A stretch of 14,498 nt of DNA from Candidatus Woesearchaeota archaeon CG08_land_8_20_14_0_20_47_9 (GTDB taxonomy: Archaea; Nanobdellota; Nanobdellia; Woesearchaeales; CG1-02-47-18), in NCBI GenBank assembly GCA_002763335.1, contig PEYS01000044.1, positions 1 to 14,498 of the forward strand. The letters run 5' to 3'. Both the position numbers and the translations under genes were made by a program. The notes under the pieces were generated by a model. It was not told the DNA's origin. It made no database searches and was given only the letters and a program-made list of their open reading frames with translations. Of the stretch, positions 11,481 through 14,498 are shown one piece after another; the stretch's first letter is position 1, and each line of letters opens with the position of its first letter.

Positions 11481-12099
11481 TTATTGTCCCTGCAGGTCCT
11501 GGATTAATGACAGTAACCCTGCCCAGCCTGTCGTCTTTGTATGCGTTCTCGTGAAAGTGGCCGCAGATGTTGAGGATTACATTTATCTTGTTCTTCTTTA
11601 GAAAGCTGGTGATGCTCCTGTTGCCGTGGTGGCTTCCGCCAAGCTCATCAAGGTGTGTTCCGTAAGGGGGCGAGTGTGTCAGCAGTATGGTCCTTGTAAG
11701 CCTCCTCCTGCTTTCATCAATCTTTCCTATAAAGTCTCTCTGAATCCTTGAGAAGAAGATCCCCATCTCCTTATCATGCTCAGAAAAGCCTCCTCCGCCA
11801 TAGCCTGTTATCATGGTGTTGCCAATGAAGACAGTCCTCTTGTGCACGAACTCTATGTTTTTCAGCTTCCTGCACCTATCTGCCATCTCCTCAGAGGTTT
11901 CATGGTTTCCATGTATCAGGAAGAGTGGCTTGCCAATGCTGTCTAGTTTGCGCAGTATGAGGTCGAGCCTGTTGCTGAACTGCGTCAGGTCGCCTGAGCA
12001 GAGCATGATGTCAGCATCCACTGCTGAGGAGCATACCTCCTCTAATGCCCTCATGTTCCCGTGTATGTCCACGAATGCGATTATGCGCAAGCAGGTCAC
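11470..12099 (-). CDS. Calcineurin-like metallophosphoesterase
   Basis: 209 residues of the YfcE/MJ0912-type single-domain phosphodiesterase family. Metal-ligand motifs appear in order: DIHGN (about 11-15), GDLTQ, GNHE, THSPPYGTH and GHFHE, then NPGPA near the end. No signal peptide. Start is GTG 12099, overlapping the stop of the ATPase-VWA gene by 4 nt (GTGA), so translation is probably coupled. Family members hydrolyse phosphodiesters, with substrates mostly unknown; coupling hints at a role with the ATPase but does not prove one. The stop codon lies in a half copy of the hairpin repeat, so a few C-terminal residues may have been replaced; the catalytic set is complete. Confidence 0.9.
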   Translation of the reverse strand: MTCLRIIAFVDIHGNMRALEEVCSSAVDADIMLCSGDLTQFSNRLDLILRKLDSIGKPLFLIHGNHETSEEMADRCRKLKNIEFVHKRTVFIGNTMITGYGGGGFSEHDKEMGIFFSRIQRDFIGKIDESRRRLTRTILLTHSPPYGTHLDELGGSHHGNRSITSFLKKNKINVILNICGHFHENAYKDDRLGRVTVINPGPAGTIIEA

Positions 12100-14318
12100 C
12101 CCTTCTTCTCAGCGTTGTAGTCTTCAAGTACGAGGGTATCAAGCTCTGCAATGCCCTTAGCAACATAGATTCTCCCGCTGCCAAGCTCTGTGATGCGCTC
12201 TGCAAGCTTCCTGCCCTCCTCGTTGAGTCCTATGCCTACAACAGAGATTGTTACACCTGCGTCACGGGCTGCTGAAACAGCCTTTAGGGTTGAGTGCTCT
12301 GGCTTGTCCCCTGCAGTGGGCATTGCATCTGTAATTATGAGGAGGTGTTTTGTGTAGCCTCCCCTCGGAAAGATGCTTATTGCACGCCTGACAGTCTTGG
12401 CAATATCAGTCTCCCTTGATGCCCTTATCCTTACAATCTCCCTGAGAATGCTGTAGAAGTCATCAGTGGGTGCAAGCTCTGCCTTTATTCCTGGGCCGAA
12501 GACGAGGATGCCTACCTTATCCCTTCGCTGAATGGCTGTGTAGGCAAGTGCTACGCCTGCTTTCTTGCATTGGGCTAGCTTCTCCCCGGTCATGCTCCCT
12601 GATGCGTCCAGGGCGTATACAACTGAGCAGTCTCCCTTTGCAGCCCGCTTTATGCCTACCAGGTCAGGCCTCTCAATACCCTTATGCCCTCTTCTGACTG
12701 CGAGGTTGATGGAGCGCTTTATATCAATATCCCTGTAGCGCTGCTTCCTGAACTGCTCTGAGCCATTCCTTATCCCGTATGCGCGCCTCTCCTTGTTTAC
12801 CCACTCGCCAAAGCCATCTGGCGCAATCTTCTCAAGCTCCTGGAAGCAGAGGGCAACTGAAGCCATGTCAACACCCCTCTCAGTTGCCTCACCCCCCTTT
12901 TTTATCAGGCCCTCTGAGGCCAGGCGCAATGTGTTCCTCTTGATGTTCTTGTAGAGCTCCCTCCTGAATTCTGGTATGCTGATGTTCCTGCCTATATACT
13001 CAGGGTCATAGTCTGAGAGGAGCCTTATGATCGTCTCACCTACAAGCCTCCTTGTAACTGCATAGTTCTTCGTCATGCCCTCAAAGAGCAGATCTGGGTT
13101 GAATGACATGGCGTTGTAGTTGAAGGAGTCTGCAATCACCTTGCCGTCATCTATGAGGCTGCGATCGTTTTCATAAACAGTGTGCATAAGGCCCTTGTTC
13201 TTTGAGAGCTTGCCTTGAATTTCATACGCCTCAGACAGCTTCCTGACTGTCACGTTATCTTTTTTTTTAAAATCCCCTTCTTTCTCAGGTTCAGAACTAC
13301 GGCTTCCCTTTCTTGTTTCCAGATAGGATTTAAGCTGCGCCTCAACAAGGTCTTTTGCATCCATCATATACCTGAATGATGGCTTTAGCCTTATCCTGTG
13401 GCATACAACAGATGTTACTGCCTCCTTGATATCATCGAGCGAGACAATATGCCTGCCCTCGAGAAGGGCATTGGCCTGGGAGCGCTCATAGATGCCTATG
13501 CTCACCCTCACGCTTGGGTGCTTCTCAAGCCTCTCATTCTGCCTGAGGAGCCTGACAAAGCCGACGATCAGGGCAAGCAGGTCAGCTGGCATGTCTGCAA
13601 GCCTCTTGCCATACCGCTCTACTATCTCGATCTCTGCGAAGTCATTCTCAGGATAGCCCATGTAGACTATGTCAAAGCGGTCGAAGAATACGTCAGAGAG
13701 CCTCTCTGTGCTGCTGTCAGCAAGGTTCATTGTTCCTATGAATGTGAAATCTGCATTGAAGTCAAGGTCATAAGAGCCGATAGTAACCTTTCTCTCCTCG
13801 AGGACCTGGAGCATAGCATTTTGCAGCTTCTCAGGGCATCTGTTCAGCTCGTCAAAGAATAGCACCCCATTGTTTGCCTTGAATATCTTGCCTGGGGTGA
13901 ATGCCTCTGGTGAGAGGGGGCCGCATCTTAAAGCCCTGAGAGGGTCAATATCACCCAACATGTCTTCAGCTGTAAGGTCAGGGCTCCCCTGGATGCGTAC
14001 AAAGCGCATGCTTCCGGGTATGGTGACCTGCTTAACCCTCTTGTTGCTAGCAGCTGCGCGCATGCACTCAGGGCATAGGGGCTCTTCAGCCCTGCAGTGG
14101 TAGGGACAGCTGTTTACAGTGATTGGCTTCAGGAGCTTTGCAACCCCTTTTGCCAGGGTTGTCTTGCCAATGCCTGGAGGGCCTACTATGACTATGTTGC
14201 GCCCAGCTATGAGTGCTGAACTGAGCTGCTTTTTTGCCTCGCCCTGGCCAACTATGTCTGGGAAGCAATCCTCTCGGGAGAGAAGCCTTATAATCAGGTT
14301 TTGATCAGTGTCAGTCAT
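12096..14318 (-). CDS. MoxR-type AAA+ ATPase fused to a VWA domain (Mg-chelatase ChlI/ChlD-like)
   Basis: 740 residues. The N-terminal AAA+ module has Walker A GPPGIGKT (46-53), Walker B VLFFDELNR (152-160), sensor GTMNLAD (195-201) and a candidate Arg finger Arg214 in FFDRFD. Between the Walker motifs are Cys71-x3-Cys75 and Cys82-x2-Cys85, a probable zinc site absent from plain MoxR proteins. A charged linker (about 335-360) leads to a helical middle region. The VWA domain carries MIDAS DASGS (571-575), Thr637 and Asp664 (ITDAMPT). Such ATPase-VWA pairs act in metal insertion or protein-complex remodelling. Real magnesium chelation is unlikely, since no chlorophyll genes or ChlH partner are seen. 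The start has TTTATAAATA about 27 nt upstream and no SD (leaderless). It is the first gene of a two-gene operon with the phosphoesterase. Confidence 0.92.
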   Translation of the reverse strand: MTDTDQNLIIRLLSREDCFPDIVGQGEAKKQLSSALIAGRNIVIVGPPGIGKTTLAKGVAKLLKPITVNSCPYHCRAEEPLCPECMRAAASNKRVKQVTIPGSMRFVRIQGSPDLTAEDMLGDIDPLRALRCGPLSPEAFTPGKIFKANNGVLFFDELNRCPEKLQNAMLQVLEERKVTIGSYDLDFNADFTFIGTMNLADSSTERLSDVFFDRFDIVYMGYPENDFAEIEIVERYGKRLADMPADLLALIVGFVRLLRQNERLEKHPSVRVSIGIYERSQANALLEGRHIVSLDDIKEAVTSVVCHRIRLKPSFRYMMDAKDLVEAQLKSYLETRKGSRSSEPEKEGDFKKKDNVTVRKLSEAYEIQGKLSKNKGLMHTVYENDRSLIDDGKVIADSFNYNAMSFNPDLLFEGMTKNYAVTRRLVGETIIRLLSDYDPEYIGRNISIPEFRRELYKNIKRNTLRLASEGLIKKGGEATERGVDMASVALCFQELEKIAPDGFGEWVNKERRAYGIRNGSEQFRKQRYRDIDIKRSINLAVRRGHKGIERPDLVGIKRAAKGDCSVVYALDASGSMTGEKLAQCKKAGVALAYTAIQRRDKVGILVFGPGIKAELAPTDDFYSILREIVRIRASRETDIAKTVRRAISIFPRGGYTKHLLIITDAMPTAGDKPEHSTLKAVSAARDAGVTISVVGIGLNEEGRKLAERITELGSGRIYVAKGIAELDTLVLEDYNAEKKG

Positions 14319-14340
14319 TCCAGGCTATGGGCAGAATCTT

Positions 14341-14350
14341 TATTTATAAA
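14341..14350 (-). promoter_or_regulatory. Leaderless promoter of the ATPase-VWA operon
   Basis: The minus strand reads TTTATAAATA, about 27 nt before ATG 14318, with no SD between. Same geometry as the other leaderless genes of the window. Confidence 0.6.
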
Positions 14351-14428
14351 GCTTTTTAAGCTTTTTCAGAGATCAGAGGTGAGATAGGAAAGGCGAGGCT
14401 TCTCCTATATTAGGAAACTTGTAACGAA

Positions 14429-14498
14429 AATCTGCTGCTCGGGGCTATCCCCGACTTAAAAGTCGGGGCTTTACGCCCCTCGCTTCGAAACGCAGATT
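14429..14498. repeat. Nested G+C-rich inverted repeats at the right edge
   Basis: A central hairpin CCCCGACTT (14449-14457), AA, AAGTCGGGG (14460-14468) is flanked by GGGG (14441-14444), which can pair with CCCC, and by GCCCC, which can pair with GGGGC. Outer arms AATCTGC (14429-14435) and GCAGATT (14492-14498) pair across the whole set. The structure may continue beyond the window. It resembles the subterminal hairpins of IS200/IS605-type elements, but no transposase or TnpB is visible. Confidence 0.5.

Noticed and set aside
1..14498. CRISPR array
   Set aside because: No regularly spaced direct repeats; the hairpin repeat has only two full copies 1.2 kb apart.

Overview
The window reads as chromosomal DNA of an archaeon, most likely a DPANN-type lineage (Woesearchaeales- or Diapherotrites-like). 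This lineage guess is inference. The archaeal signs are TATA boxes of the TTTAWA type about 25-28 nt before several start codons (leaderless transcripts), an archaeal Mre11, a tRNA-Thr with U73 and no encoded CCA, an eL41-type ribosomal peptide, and an archaeal-type tyrosine recombinase. Seven other small or downstream genes instead use good Shine-Dalgarno sites, so both initiation modes are in use.

Layout: (1) 1-2068, minus strand, the first 689 codons of pyruvate phosphate dikinase, running off the left edge. (2) 2245-3495, plus strand, mre11, with no rad50 behind it. (3) 3499-4587, a tyrosine recombinase that has lost its N-terminal domain, starting directly at the mre11 stop codon. (4) 4670-6715, a visibly A+T-richer block with its own promoters: a ribbon-helix-helix regulator, a radical SAM/SPASM peptide maturase and a 70-residue precursor peptide ending in a Cys-Pro-Cys-Pro-Cys-Pro core, closed by a T-rich terminator. 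This looks like a compact, probably undescribed archaeal RiPP locus and is the most interesting item here. (5) 7101-7173, tRNA-Thr(UGU), its 3' end facing the block, as expected if a tRNA-directed element once inserted there.

(6) 7237-8112, a PHP-family metallohydrolase interrupted by an in-frame TAG. (7) 8147-9742, a cluster of small genes: an HPF/RaiA-like ribosome-associated protein, a 60-residue coiled-coil protein, and a YqjE-like/YqjD-like membrane pair. They are interspersed with an unusual density of long inverted repeats with 5-nt loops, including two copies of one 50-bp hairpin repeat. (8) 9854-11188, minus strand: a 37-residue membrane peptide, the radical SAM enzyme AmrS, and a 33-residue eL41-like ribosomal peptide just upstream of amrS. 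(9) 11470-14318, minus strand: a MoxR-type AAA+ ATPase fused to a VWA domain, overlapping by 4 nt a calcineurin-like phosphoesterase. The right edge holds a nest of G+C-rich inverted repeats.

Working together: in the RiPP block the maturase would modify the precursor translated right behind it, with the RHH protein as probable local regulator. The HPF-like, YqjD-like and YqjE-like genes suggest a ribosome-parking or stationary-phase theme. The remaining genes are ordinary housekeeping (PEP/pyruvate interconversion, DNA repair, translation).
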